Positions 25,150 through 34,531 of a DNA stretch of 52,738 nt are shown one piece after another. Position 1 is the first letter of the stretch, and each line of letters begins with the position of its first letter. The notes below the pieces were generated by a model. It made no database searches and had not been told where the DNA came from. It worked only from the letters and a program-made list of their open reading frames with translations. The DNA comes from Akkermansiaceae bacterium (GTDB lineage: Bacteria > Verrucomicrobiota > Verrucomicrobiia > Verrucomicrobiales > Akkermansiaceae), in contig CAIKDP010000433.1 in the NCBI GenBank assembly GCA_903826205.1, forward strand, positions 1-52,738. The letters run 5' to 3'. The position numbers were made by a program, and so were the translations under genes.

Positions 25150-25200
25150 GAGGGTGGGAGTTTTAGGTTAGATGTTATTGGAGACGGGATGGGAGGGAAG

Positions 25201-25869
25201 TCATGGAGAGATTACGGGGAGGCGGGGGAGGTAGAGTTTGAGGGCGATGAAGGCGATGGCGATGATGGCGAGGAACCAGATGCAGCCCTTGATGTAGCGG
25301 CCCACCGCGGCGCTTTTCTCGGCCTTGTCCTTGGCGGCGGTGAGCTTGGTGATGTCGCCGTTGAGGCGGAGCACCTCGGCGGATAGATCGGCGTGCTGGA
25401 GGCGCAGCACGCCCGCCTCACTGTCCTTGGCATTGGCACGGGAGACAAGATCATCGAGTTCGGTTTCGAGCGCGGCCCGCATTGCCTGCTGCGTCAAGGC
25501 GGTGGAATTGGCGGCGGCGGCCTCCTTTTCCAACAACTGGTTGCGCTCGGTGAGAGTGGTGAGGGACAGCCAGAGGTTATTGAGTTCCTTTTCCGTGGCG
25601 GATTTCTGTTGGGTGAGTCGTTGGGCCTCGGCGGTGGCAGCCTCCAGGCCGGTGCGCAGGGATGTGGCTTGTTGGGAGAGGGCATTGACCTGGCTTTCAA
25701 GCTTGGCGCTGGTCGCCCCGCTGGAGTTGCTGGCCCGCCGATAGGACTCCACTGCCGGAGCGACGGCGTCAACCTTGGCTGGCGCGGTGGGCACCGTCCC
25801 CGGCGGTGGCGGGCGGTAGGCACAAGAGGCGGCGAGGAAGGCGAGACACGACAAATGCAGGATGCGCAT
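25201..25869 (-). CDS. putative unimolecular spanin (lipoprotein with C-terminal TM)
   Basis: A 222-residue protein from ATG 25869. A short signal ending in LAASC gives a lipobox, then a proline-rich stretch, a long coiled coil (residues ~40-180), a C-terminal membrane segment (YIKGCIWFLAIIAIAFIALKLYL) and a short tail. A lipid anchor at one end and a membrane span at the other, joined by a coiled coil, is the u-spanin design that bridges and fuses inner and outer membranes. It stands first in the lysis run, upstream of the holin. Confidence 0.65.
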   Translation of the reverse strand: MRILHLSCLAFLAASCAYRPPPPGTVPTAPAKVDAVAPAVESYRRASNSSGATSAKLESQVNALSQQATSLRTGLEAATAEAQRLTQQKSATEKELNNLWLSLTTLTERNQLLEKEAAAANSTALTQQAMRAALETELDDLVSRANAKDSEAGVLRLQHADLSAEVLRLNGDITKLTAAKDKAEKSAAVGRYIKGCIWFLAIIAIAFIALKLYLPRLPVISP

Positions 25870-25883
25870 GGCGGCGGGTGAGG

Positions 25884-26558
25884 TTAATGGTTGAGCTTGA
25901 CCCACTTGACGGGAAACTGCCGGACGCAGATATGGACATCATTGTTGCCCACGATGCACAACTGCCTCAGAACTCCGGGAGTGCCCGTGATTCCACCCTC
26001 AGCGGCAGCGATGGCAGGCTGGCCGGAACCCTTCACGACAGTCCAATCCGTTAGCCCTACCGGGGTGTCGGCATCGCTGTTGACGTAGGCGCAGTAGTTA
26101 TAGTCCGTGTGGGCCGGATTGATCCACCACTGGTTGAACATCTTTTGCACGATGGCGGTGCCCGGCACGGAATCGAGCCCGTTGCCCCAGTGGAAATCGC
26201 CGGTCAGATCATCCACAAACGCGCACTCACTGGCCACATCCGGGGTGAGCGTGCCGGAAATGATCAGGCTGGCAGGAACACCATTTTCAGGCGCCCCTTC
26301 GAAGAAGTTTCTGATGATGGGGGCCGGGACGACCGAACTGGCGTCAAACACCAATGCCCAATCCTCGGCATTGCTGGAAACACCATTGGGGTTGAGTGCC
26401 CATAACGTGCCGTCATCGGATTGGCAGATCAACCGGCCCAGGGCTGCGGATTGCGAGAGCGCCATGCGGGCATACGAGCTGGCCACCCTAACCAGGGAGA
26501 AGACAGTGCCATTTGCGGGAACCGGAATATAGGCAGGATTGGAAAACTCGCTGGGCAT
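25884..26558 (-). CDS. phage-cluster protein of unknown function
   Basis: A 224-residue soluble, probably beta-rich protein with two Cys near the C-terminus (LRQLCIVGNNDVHICVRQF). No family is recognised. It lies between the lysis genes and the divergent 744-residue gene, so a tail or host-recognition role is possible. Confidence 0.45.
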   Translation of the reverse strand: MPSEFSNPAYIPVPANGTVFSLVRVASSYARMALSQSAALGRLICQSDDGTLWALNPNGVSSNAEDWALVFDASSVVPAPIIRNFFEGAPENGVPASLIISGTLTPDVASECAFVDDLTGDFHWGNGLDSVPGTAIVQKMFNQWWINPAHTDYNYCAYVNSDADTPVGLTDWTVVKGSGQPAIAAAEGGITGTPGVLRQLCIVGNNDVHICVRQFPVKWVKLNH

Positions 26559-26617
26559 GAGTGAGGAGAAGATGAGCGAAGTGTGCGTGCGGGATTGTGC
26601 TTGTCAAACGTTTTGCA

Positions 26618-28852
26618 ATGCGCAACATCTATTTCATGCACTCCGGCACTATCGAATGGAATGGCAGCGATTTATCCCGCATTGGAAAACCTAAACTGAG
26701 CATCCGGCGTCAGGCCGACCCACCGGCCCCGGCCTGCGCGACGCGGATGCTGGTGACACTGGCGGTGACGGTCGAGCTTGAGGCGCTGGATACCGGCACG
26801 CTCCAGGCGCGGGCGGAATGGCTGGCTAACAGCATGCGGGTGGCGGAGGGAATTCTGCGCGTGAGCAGCGGGAGCGGGCACACGCTCTCATGGCTGGCGG
26901 TGCCGGGAGAAGCCAACCTCGCGGAGGTGATTTCCGGCAGGACCAACTCGGTCGAGTTGAGTTTCAGCGCAGTGGAGAACCACGGGTCGGCGGCGCTGGC
27001 GGCTCTGACCGGCGCGAGCTTCACGCCCGCGGGGACGAGCACACCGCTGGCGATGCATGCCATACGGGATATGAAGGAGGACGTGCGCACCACCCGTCAT
27101 GCGGAGCGCAACGGGGCGCGGAGTGCCACCACCACCACGCTCTCCTTCACCGCACGAGTGGCACAGGCAAATCCTGCGGAATCCCTGGCCACGCGCCTGG
27201 CGTATTTGCAAGGGCAGGCCGCAAGCGTCAAGTCACTTGACGCCCGCGAAGGGGTGCTGGTGTTGGGAAGCATCAACCGGATTGTGCGGGTGACCGAGTT
27301 TTCCCCGGCTCTCGACGAGCGGCGCGGGGTGCTGGATGTGACGGTGCAGTGTTATTCCATCACACTGCCGGACTCCGGCACGGCGGAATGCGTCTATGAC
27401 ATCGATACGCGGCTGGACGCGGGCAGCGGTGAAGAGGTGCTCAGCCTCAAGGGCAGCATCGAGGCGGAGAGTCGGAGTCTCGCCCTGGCAAAGCTTGAAA
27501 CGCTGCGCACGGCACAACAAGAGACGGGAAAACGGGTGTCGGCCTATTCCACTCAAGACAAGATCATCGCCGGGTTTGACAGCAGCGGCGTGTCGGGTGG
27601 CGATTGGAGCGGCGGCATGAGTTTCACCCTCGAAGTGCGCCAGGCCCGCAGCGGCGGCCATCACACGTTGCGCATCTCGACGCAGCAGGACGTCCGCAGC
27701 GGCATGCGCTGGAATTACTCCGGCACAGTACAGGCAATCGACGCAGCCACGGCGGTCGCCACGGCGCGCGCGATCGCGGCGGCGGCGAACCATCCGGTGC
27801 TGGTGCGCTCTGAGGAAACCATCGAACAGTGCAGCGACATTGATACCCCGGCCACGATGGTTTTCACAAAACTTGACTTCACCTACGAATTCGAGGGCAC
27901 GAGTGATGGCTTCATCAGCGGCGAAATCACCACCGAGACAGTGTCGCCGCAGGCTGGCGAGTGGCGGCGCACGATTTCCGGGTTTCTCATCGCCTCCAGT
28001 GCGGCCGTGGCAGAGGCCCGTCTAACCACATTGCTCGCCGGCGAGAGCCCGATGCTGGAAGGAACCCGCCGGGTGAGCGAAATCTATCTGGACGCGAGCG
28101 GCAGCGATGCCACGCCAAGACGCGCCGCACTGCGACTCGACTTCACCTGCGGCGTGCGCGATGCCCGGACCTTCGCGGCAGTGGAATTCACCGACTCGAC
28201 GGAGAACGACATCTCCACCATGCGGCAATCACGGGAAGTGAGCGGGGCACTCTGGAGCGATACCGAGGCGCACGCGGAGGCCGCTCTAACGGCCCTCATC
28301 GCGGTCTTGTTCGGAGCCACGCCGCCGCAGCGGGTGCGCAAGAGCCATGCGAAAATCCAGTGGGCGTCCGCGGGCACGGTCAACACCGTGGCCGCCACCG
28401 ACGGCGGAGGCGCGCAATGGATCAAGCTGGAATTTTCCCTCGGCAAAACCAGCGGACTCACTGGCGTGACGGGTTACGATCTATTGGAGGCATCCTTTTC
28501 CATAGAGCGCACCGGGTCGATCAACACGGCCGTCATCACGCCGATCCCCTTCGGCCGCCCGGTGGCGCAAACCGAAACCGGCTACCTTCCCGGCCGCATA
28601 GCCATCACCGCCAATGCCAAGGCCATCAACCTGGCCACCGCACGCGCTTGGGTGCAGGCAAAGCGCGCCCTGGCCACCGCTGTGGGGACCACCGGCACCA
28701 CCTGTCACGAGACCGAACAACCTCGCGAATCCAGCGCTCCGGAATATGCCCCCTTCGATGGCAGTTCGCCACTCTTGTGGAGTTTCTCCGGCAGCTACGG
28801 CTGGACCTACACCGGCACTGTCCTCGATGGCCTCTGGGCCACTGACTTGTAG
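26618..28852 (+). CDS. large beta-rich phage structural protein
   Basis: A 744-residue protein, the only large virion-type gene on the plus strand here. ATG 26618 is preferred over a GTG at 26597. Internal repetition is visible: blocks such as TTLSFTARV, RSLALAKLETLRTAQQE, VATARAIAAAANHPVLVR, AEARLTTLLAGESPML and HAEAALTALIAVLFG recur about every 100 residues, each followed by beta strands. This suggests a tandem array of beta domains, as in distal tail or baseplate proteins. No signal peptide is seen. The orientation opposite to its neighbours is odd. Confidence 0.5.
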   Translation: MRNIYFMHSGTIEWNGSDLSRIGKPKLSIRRQADPPAPACATRMLVTLAVTVELEALDTGTLQARAEWLANSMRVAEGILRVSSGSGHTLSWLAVPGEANLAEVISGRTNSVELSFSAVENHGSAALAALTGASFTPAGTSTPLAMHAIRDMKEDVRTTRHAERNGARSATTTTLSFTARVAQANPAESLATRLAYLQGQAASVKSLDAREGVLVLGSINRIVRVTEFSPALDERRGVLDVTVQCYSITLPDSGTAECVYDIDTRLDAGSGEEVLSLKGSIEAESRSLALAKLETLRTAQQETGKRVSAYSTQDKIIAGFDSSGVSGGDWSGGMSFTLEVRQARSGGHHTLRISTQQDVRSGMRWNYSGTVQAIDAATAVATARAIAAAANHPVLVRSEETIEQCSDIDTPATMVFTKLDFTYEFEGTSDGFISGEITTETVSPQAGEWRRTISGFLIASSAAVAEARLTTLLAGESPMLEGTRRVSEIYLDASGSDATPRRAALRLDFTCGVRDARTFAAVEFTDSTENDISTMRQSREVSGALWSDTEAHAEAALTALIAVLFGATPPQRVRKSHAKIQWASAGTVNTVAATDGGGAQWIKLEFSLGKTSGLTGVTGYDLLEASFSIERTGSINTAVITPIPFGRPVAQTETGYLPGRIAITANAKAINLATARAWVQAKRALATAVGTTGTTCHETEQPRESSAPEYAPFDGSSPLLWSFSGSYGWTYTGTVLDGLWATDL

Positions 28853-29075
28853 CGTGGCTGCGGCGTCCCGCCGCAGGCCGTAGCTGTGGCGTCCCGCCGC
28901 AGGCCGTAGCTGCGGCTTCCAGCCGCAGTCTTCCTCTTACATCTTCTCTTACATCTTCTCTTTCAGCAGTCTCCTCTGACGTCTTCTCCGCCTCCTCCCG
29001 CCTCCTCCCGTTTCCCTAACCACGCGACCACCCTATTCGTTTCAGATTTCGAATTTATGATTTAGAATTTTCTAT
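28853..29075. repeat. dispersed CTGCGGC hairpin repeats and linker
   Basis: Three consecutive hairpin words of the CTGCGGCGTCCCGCCGCAG / CTGCGGCTTCCAGCCGCAG type (28857-28930) are followed by TCTTACATCTTCTC stutters and an AT-rich linker. Related copies lie at 34438, 35105, 36145, 36718 and 38090. Confidence 0.7.
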
Positions 29076-29513
29076 TCATAGTCCCGCCTGCCTTGCCAAC
29101 TCACCCATCACCCCCATAAACACGGCGGCAAAAGTCGGGTCTTCCCCGGCACGGGCGAAGCAATCGTCGATGGTGAACGAGCTGCCATCCGCGAACCTGG
29201 CAATCGCCACCACGGGCTTATCCGGGTAAGGGGCGACGACTTCAAGCGCGAGCAGGGGCGTGTCCTTTTCCGACACTCGGTGAAGCTCAAGCTCAAGCCC
29301 TGCGAGGGTGGCATCGAACGCCTGGTCTTGCACGCTGATCCGCGCGGTGAGTTCGATGCTTCGCTCGATGCCTCCTGCCGCGAGCAAGTCGCTGCCATTG
29401 TAGGGTTTCATCGCGTAGAGCAACCTGCCCGGTGTTGGGAAAACAAGGATGCAGGAAGTGACCCACATCCCGGCGAAGGGTGCGGCTGATACTGGATTTG
29501 GATTTGGAATCAT
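29076..29513 (-). CDS. small protein downstream of the tail fibre
   Basis: A 145-residue soluble protein; a start at Met35 (29411) is also plausible. It is unrecognised. Its position just after the tail fibre gene, on the same strand, would fit a fibre chaperone or accessory protein. Confidence 0.4.
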   Translation of the reverse strand: MIPNPNPVSAAPFAGMWVTSCILVFPTPGRLLYAMKPYNGSDLLAAGGIERSIELTARISVQDQAFDATLAGLELELHRVSEKDTPLLALEVVAPYPDKPVVAIARFADGSSFTIDDCFARAGEDPTFAAVFMGVMGELARQAGL

Positions 29514-29526
29514 GGTGATATGTCGG

Positions 29527-31443
29527 TTAGTAGCCTCCTTTGATGTCAGTGAGTTGCCATGAGTAGTTTAGATATCGGAGCGTGAGCAGGTATCTCTTGC
29601 CTGAGGTTAGGGATACGGGCGTGCTGATATTTCCGAACGTACTTGGGATGTAGATGCTCATGAACGACAGGGAGCAAGCCCCGTAGTTGGCATAAATCAA
29701 CAGCGTCATGGTATCGCCCTCGTTGAAAGTTCCCATGGGACTGCCGAGGGTAAACGAGCCGCTTGATGACGGGTAGAACTTCTGGTTCATCCCATTGGAC
29801 TGGGACGGATAAAACGTGGACGACTGCGAGTTCGCGTCATAGAACGCGGTTGCAGGGACGGGACTGGGCACGGTTTCCCAGTATGTGCCGTTGTTGTAAT
29901 TCCCGGTGTATCTTCTAACCACTGGCAAGGATGACGGATAGCGGGTTGTGCCGCCGACCACCGCGCTGGAAGCAGACCCCACGACCATCACCTCATACAC
30001 ATCGCCGGTGCTGCCGCTTGGAGGGTCGGACACACTGAGGGTATTTCCGTAGCACTCATACCGCCCGTTTTTTGCGGCGGTAAAGCTGGCGCTCTTGTAG
30101 ACCCAGCCACTTCCGGGGGCCGAAACAGTTTCCCAATAACTGCCGGTGTATCGTCTGACCACCGGAATGGACGATGGGTAGTAATACATGCCTCCAATAT
30201 AAACCCCGGAGCTCCCTGACCCCACAACCATGACTTCATACATGTCGCCTGTGGTGTTGCTGCTCATCGGGTCATTCACCGTGCATCCATAATCGCACGC
30301 ATATTGGCCGCCCTTGGTAGCGTAGAATGACGAGTAACTCGACTTGTAGATCCAGCCGCTGCTGGGGGCCGAAACAGTTTCCCAATAACTGCCGGTGTAA
30401 CGTCTGACCACTGGAATGGACGACGGGTAGTAATACATGCTTCCAATGTAAACCCCGGAGCTCCCCGACCCCACAACCATGACTTCATACATGTCGCCTG
30501 TGGAGTTGCTGCTCATCGGGTCACTCACCGTGCATCCGTAATCGCACGCATATCGACCGCCCTTGACAGCGTAGAATGACGAGTAACTTGACTTGTAGAT
30601 CCAATCCCCAAGAACAGGAGCAGGCACCGTTTCCCATGAGCCGTTGTAACGCCGAACGATCGGGAGCGACGACGCAACATAGGCAACCCCGCCCACGGTG
30701 ATCGCATACGAGCCAGCCACCAGCACCTCATAAGTGTCGTTATAGGTGCCGCTCGGAGGATCACTCACCGTGAACCCAGACCCGGAGCCTATACACTTGT
30801 ACCTGCCGTCATTCGCGGCGGTAAACCCGTAGGTCTTGAGCTCAGTGTGCGTGTGGGTGGCGGGAGGAAATGCAAGCGGCTTGTCGGTGACATCATCCCA
30901 GCCGGGTGCCGCATGCGTATGCTCGGTAGGTGGGAACGTGAGTGGTTTGCCGGTGACATCATCCCAACCCGGTGCAGCATGCGTATGCTCGGCAGGCGGG
31001 AAGGCAAGCGGCTTGCCGGTGACATCCTCCCAACCGGGCGCGGTGTGCGTATGCTCCTCAGGCGGAAAGGCAAGTGGTTTGCCAGTAACCTCATCCCAGC
31101 CCGGTGCAGCATGCGTATGCTCCTCAGGCGGAAAAGCAAGCGGCTTGCCCGTGACATCCTCCCATCCGGGCGCGGCGTGCGTATGCACCGCCGGCGGAAA
31201 AGCAAGCGGCTTGCCCGTGACATCCTCCCAACCAGGCGCAGCGTGCGCATGCTCCGCAGGCGGAAAGGCAATCGGCTTGCCGGTGACATCCTCCCAACCG
31301 GGTGCAGCATGCGTATGCTCCGCAGGCGGGAAGGTGAGGGGTTTGCCGGTGACGGTGCCCCAGGTGGTTCCCTCGCGGACTTCCACCACCCGCACCGGCG
31401 ACGGCGCGGGAAACGTGACAGTCAGGCTAACGATGTTGCTCAT
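29527..31443 (-). CDS. repeat-rich phage tail fibre protein
   Basis: A 638-residue protein. After a ~27-residue head come eight copies of a 22-residue unit of the form W-x-D-V-T-G-K-P-L-x-F-P-P-x-x-H-T-H-x-A-P-G. This matches the phage tail-repeat pattern seen in fibres and tail collars. Four copies of a ~75-residue domain follow (NGRYxCxG ... VSDP ... GDxYEVMVVGSxSSxVxxG ... YPSSxPVVRRYTGxYWETV) with conserved Cys and Tyr. The last ~110 residues are a distinct tip (MNQKFYPSSSGSF ... LSFMSIYIPSTF). The DNA is repetitive at 66 bp and ~225 bp, so copy number may vary. It probably mediates host binding. Confidence 0.75.
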   Translation of the reverse strand: MSNIVSLTVTFPAPSPVRVVEVREGTTWGTVTGKPLTFPPAEHTHAAPGWEDVTGKPIAFPPAEHAHAAPGWEDVTGKPLAFPPAVHTHAAPGWEDVTGKPLAFPPEEHTHAAPGWDEVTGKPLAFPPEEHTHTAPGWEDVTGKPLAFPPAEHTHAAPGWDDVTGKPLTFPPTEHTHAAPGWDDVTDKPLAFPPATHTHTELKTYGFTAANDGRYKCIGSGSGFTVSDPPSGTYNDTYEVLVAGSYAITVGGVAYVASSLPIVRRYNGSWETVPAPVLGDWIYKSSYSSFYAVKGGRYACDYGCTVSDPMSSNSTGDMYEVMVVGSGSSGVYIGSMYYYPSSIPVVRRYTGSYWETVSAPSSGWIYKSSYSSFYATKGGQYACDYGCTVNDPMSSNTTGDMYEVMVVGSGSSGVYIGGMYYYPSSIPVVRRYTGSYWETVSAPGSGWVYKSASFTAAKNGRYECYGNTLSVSDPPSGSTGDVYEVMVVGSASSAVVGGTTRYPSSLPVVRRYTGNYNNGTYWETVPSPVPATAFYDANSQSSTFYPSQSNGMNQKFYPSSSGSFTLGSPMGTFNEGDTMTLLIYANYGACSLSFMSIYIPSTFGNISTPVSLTSGKRYLLTLRYLNYSWQLTDIKGGY

Positions 31444-31805
31444 GCCGGGACCGGTTGGGTTTGGATGGATTCGATCGTGAAGGGACCGGCCGCAATTGGA
31501 TCCAGTCGGCGTCCTGTTGGGTCCTCCAGGATCAAGTCCCAGGCAAAGCTGCCTTCCGCGAGCACAGCCGTGGCGGCATGCAAGATTTCCGGCAGGGTGA
31601 TCAGGCCCTCCGCATCATCGGCCTCGATTACGGGTGTTAGATCAAGGACCAGGCTGGAGGATGGATCTTTGCGGACCTCCGCAAACGCCTTCCATCCAGC
31701 CAGTGGCACCGCGACATCACCCGCGTCCTTGCAGTGAATCATCACCGGCCCGAAATTCACACCCCGGATGAGCGAAAGCGGAAGTGGTGCAGGTGCAGGG
31801 TCCAT
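31440..31805 (-). CDS. baseplate upper-protein-like N-terminal domain protein
   Basis: A 121-residue beta-rich protein whose layout (a short strand, then GVNFGPVMIHCKDAGD, GWKAFAEVRKDPSSSLVLDL, EGSFAWDLILEDPTGRRLDPIAAGPFTI) resembles the BppU N-terminal or DUF-type beta domains found just before tail fibres. It overlaps the fibre gene start by 4 bp, so the two are co-translated. Confidence 0.5.
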   Translation of the reverse strand: MDPAPAPLPLSLIRGVNFGPVMIHCKDAGDVAVPLAGWKAFAEVRKDPSSSLVLDLTPVIEADDAEGLITLPEILHAATAVLAEGSFAWDLILEDPTGRRLDPIAAGPFTIESIQTQPVPA

Positions 31806-31873
31806 GAAGAGAAATCAGTGAAAAAGGTCACGAGCCATACGTCCCATACGTCCCATTCACCTCCGCCCCCGCC

Positions 31874-32125
31874 TCACCTCCACTCCACCGGGCAGAACGG
31901 CAGCCCTCCGGCACGCCCCTCATCGAACCACCCCACATACGCATCCCGTATCGCCACAGCCTGTTGGCCGTTCGCATCCCGCACTTCGATGGGAATTCCA
32001 AATGGCGCGCACTCCACCGGCTGCCATTGGCGTTCGGGCTCACCCGCCGGCATCGCGCCAGCGGGTGAACCTTTAACATGAACACCAACACGATCATACA
32101 CGGGAGAGGCGGAGGAAGATGTCAT
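31874..32125 (-). CDS. 83-residue protein of unknown function
   Basis: Unrecognised small soluble protein ending in a Trp-rich stretch (AYVGWFDEGRAGGLPFCPVEWR). It lies upstream of the baseplate-like gene on the same strand. A linker with GTCCCATAC/GTCCCATTC 9-bp units separates them (31832-31860). Confidence 0.4.
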   Translation of the reverse strand: MTSSSASPVYDRVGVHVKGSPAGAMPAGEPERQWQPVECAPFGIPIEVRDANGQQAVAIRDAYVGWFDEGRAGGLPFCPVEWR

Positions 32126-32227
32126 GGATTGATGGGTTGCTTGTCAGCCATGGGCGGAGATAAATATCTGTCACTACTTGGTTCTTACTAATGACCAATG
32201 ACTCTTGACTGATGACTCGCGCCTCGT

Positions 32228-33073
32228 TCACGAGGCGCGTGGATACCCGATGAAAAACTGGTCATACGGCCCTTCGGACTTGGCTTCCACCTTGTCGTCG
32301 CCATCGCCGCGTTCGGTCGAGCAGCGGACGTAGTAACCTGAGTAGAGGAGTCGTTGCGCAATGACACTGCCATCCTTGGTGATGTCGATACGGACGCTGC
32401 CCTGGCTGCCGTTGAAGCGGTTGAGTTGCTCAAGGTAGCCCCGATCCACAAAGCCGATCGACAGCTTGTTGCTCTCGCTGCGGCCCAGTTTCGTGTAAGC
32501 CGCGGCATTGCGGCCTTCCGCGATTTCCACGATGTTTGGCAGGTTGAAGGCACCGCCCTTGGATGTGCATCCTTCGATATACACAAAGTCGCTGGCCAGC
32601 GGCGTCGTGTAGATCTCGAACTTGTTGCCGGGCGTCATGTTGGCCATCGACACCAGCGTGCCAATGGCCGTGACTTTCTTGGCGATGTTGCCCACGGTGG
32701 TCGGGATAAGGTCGGCGCAAATTCCGATGGGAAACCGGTTGAGGCTGCCCGCCCCCGACCAGGTGGGAAGATGGAACGTCGCCACCGCGGTATCCGTGAT
32801 GGTCCCTTCGAGTGTGACGTTGAACGTGATCGCCATCACTCCGCCAACCCCCACCAAATCCGGCGATAAACAGCGCAGCACGACATCGCGTCCGGCGCTG
32901 GGAATATCCGCGCCGCCAGCCGACACATACTCACCGGTGGTGGCGGTCAGAGCGGTCACGGTGCCCCGCAGAATGCAGTTCTCCGGGGCAAAATAGACCT
33001 CCGACTCCAAACCGATCTCCGGCTTGCGTGCGGTGGCCACTTGGGCACTTGTGATGGCGAGATTGAGTTTCAT
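32228..33073 (-). CDS. probable major tail tube / structural protein
   Basis: A 281-residue protein. A beta-rich N-terminal half resembles a decoration or Ig-like module. A second half (KLGRSESNKLSIGFVDRGYLEQLNRFNGSQGSVRIDITKDGSVIAQRLLYSGYYVRCSTERGDG) has the look of tail tube or tube-like proteins. It is located downstream of the capsid gene, on the same strand. Identification is by position and general features. Confidence 0.45.
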   Translation of the reverse strand: MKLNLAITSAQVATARKPEIGLESEVYFAPENCILRGTVTALTATTGEYVSAGGADIPSAGRDVVLRCLSPDLVGVGGVMAITFNVTLEGTITDTAVATFHLPTWSGAGSLNRFPIGICADLIPTTVGNIAKKVTAIGTLVSMANMTPGNKFEIYTTPLASDFVYIEGCTSKGGAFNLPNIVEIAEGRNAAAYTKLGRSESNKLSIGFVDRGYLEQLNRFNGSQGSVRIDITKDGSVIAQRLLYSGYYVRCSTERGDGDDKVEAKSEGPYDQFFIGYPRAS

Positions 33074-33125
33074 AAGGGAAGGGGAATCAGGCGTCAGTAA
33101 TCAGTAGTCTTTCAGCTTTCTCTTC

Positions 33126-34409
33126 CTACACCGGCGTCTTGTATCGCACTCCGAACGTCCGCTTCCGCCAATGGCGCGGCATGGCAAACCCTTCGCACCA
33201 CACTTCGCAGACGCGGCCCTTGTTCTGGACCAGCAGATCCGGCGACTCATCTTGAATCGCTTTGGCCAGGCACGGCTTGTCGAAGAAAATCCCCACCGGC
33301 TGGTCCATGCGGACGTAGGCGACGCCGGAATTCGGATCGATCGTGTTGTTGCCGGTGATGATCCACGTGTAGCCGGCATAGGTCATGACCATGCCGCCCT
33401 CGAAGATTTGATCCACGATCATGTTCGACTGGGTGGTGAGGGAAACCTGCGAGAGAAACGCGGTGACGTGGCTGGAGGCCACCGTGATTTCCACCGGCCG
33501 GGGCGTGCCGCCTTCCATCACATCCTCGCCCCAGGCACGGCAGTATTCGATGATGGCGTCGAATACCTCCTTGCGGAACTTGGTGGTGGTCGAGTTGCCA
33601 GACAGGGTCACAAAGTTGCCGGCGGGCAGGTTGGCGACGTTCACGCGCGGATGGGCGTAATAGTCCCGCAGGCCGATGTCGCCGCTGGTGACAAACGTGG
33701 CCACCAGCCGGGTGTTGGCGCCACCCACCAACAGGTAACTGGCCAGCAGCTCATCGGTGCGCCAGGCACGATCCCGGGCGACATCGAATTGTGCCAGCGC
33801 GAGGTCTTTCACCTTGCTGCCGTGATACGCGTCCACCAGAGGATACTCGATCCAATTGGTGGCCCGCATGTGCAGCGGCACAAACACCGGCGAAGGGTCG
33901 TTGAGTTGCGCCGCGATGGTGCGGTTGCCGCCGTCCTGGCCGATGGCATCGATGGCCACCTGCATGCCCACCTTGTCGGGGTTGATCACCGGGTAATCCT
34001 CTTCGCCCAGCGAGCGTTCCTCGAAGTAGGCCAGCCAGTTGGAATTGGCGCGCACCACATTCTCCGTGGTGATCTCCACCGCCGCGGCATGCAGCGCCAC
34101 TGCTTCTCTGTCGCCGTGCGCTGCCGCGTAGGCAATATCCCCCTTGCTCCTCAGCCAATCCTCGGTGTGGATTGCCTCCATCGCGGTCTCCGCCCACGCC
34201 ACGATCTTCTTGCCGACGTTCATCGGATTGATGATTTCAGCGCGTTGCTTGATGCGGCCTAAAAACCTCCCGACATCCTCCACGGATAGACGGCTGGCAT
34301 ACTCGACCTGCCGCGTATTGGGATTGGCGGATGCAAGGGCGGATTGACGGAGTGCCGTCGCATGACGGACTTCCTGGCGGGTGGGCTTGTTGGCAGGTGC
34401 AGTTTTCAT
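33126..34409 (-). CDS. probable major capsid protein (HK97-like)
   Basis: A 427-residue protein from ATG 34409. A longer frame to 34499 runs into a dispersed hairpin and is unlikely. It starts with a charged N-arm, then reads as a capsid protein: NWIEYPLVDAYHGSKVKDLALAQFDVARDRAWRTDELL, FRKEVFDAIIEYCRAWGEDVMEG, TQSNMIVDQIFEGGMVMTYAGYTWIITGNNTIDPNSGVAYVRMDQPVGIFFDK. The order (portal, protease-like, scaffold-like, decoration-like, capsid) supports it. I did not see a classical delta-domain boundary. Confidence 0.7.
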   Translation of the reverse strand: MKTAPANKPTRQEVRHATALRQSALASANPNTRQVEYASRLSVEDVGRFLGRIKQRAEIINPMNVGKKIVAWAETAMEAIHTEDWLRSKGDIAYAAAHGDREAVALHAAAVEITTENVVRANSNWLAYFEERSLGEEDYPVINPDKVGMQVAIDAIGQDGGNRTIAAQLNDPSPVFVPLHMRATNWIEYPLVDAYHGSKVKDLALAQFDVARDRAWRTDELLASYLLVGGANTRLVATFVTSGDIGLRDYYAHPRVNVANLPAGNFVTLSGNSTTTKFRKEVFDAIIEYCRAWGEDVMEGGTPRPVEITVASSHVTAFLSQVSLTTQSNMIVDQIFEGGMVMTYAGYTWIITGNNTIDPNSGVAYVRMDQPVGIFFDKPCLAKAIQDESPDLLVQNKGRVCEVWCEGFAMPRHWRKRTFGVRYKTPV

Positions 34410-34531
34410 TATCGGGGAGTGTGGGGGTAAATTTATGTGGCTGCGGCGTCCCGCCGCAGGCCGTGTCAGCGGCGTCCCGCCGCAATCTTCAATCTTCATT
34501 CATTCTTCTATCTTCCATCTTCCATCTTCCA
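34410..34531. repeat. dispersed CTGCGGC hairpin between capsid and decoration genes
   Basis: Two copies of the CTGCGGCGTCCCGCCGCAG-type dyad (34440-34485), then a TCTTCCATCTTCCATC stutter. It is inserted between two virion genes that would normally abut. Confidence 0.6.

Noticed and set aside
27961-28845. Second-frame plus-strand ORF inside the 744-residue structural gene
   Set aside because: Arg/His/Gly-rich shadow of the main frame without any protein feature.
30836-31737. Long plus-strand frames with regular repeats opposite the tail fibre
   Set aside because: They mirror the fibre repeats in other frames; the minus-strand reading has the phage tail-repeat motif.
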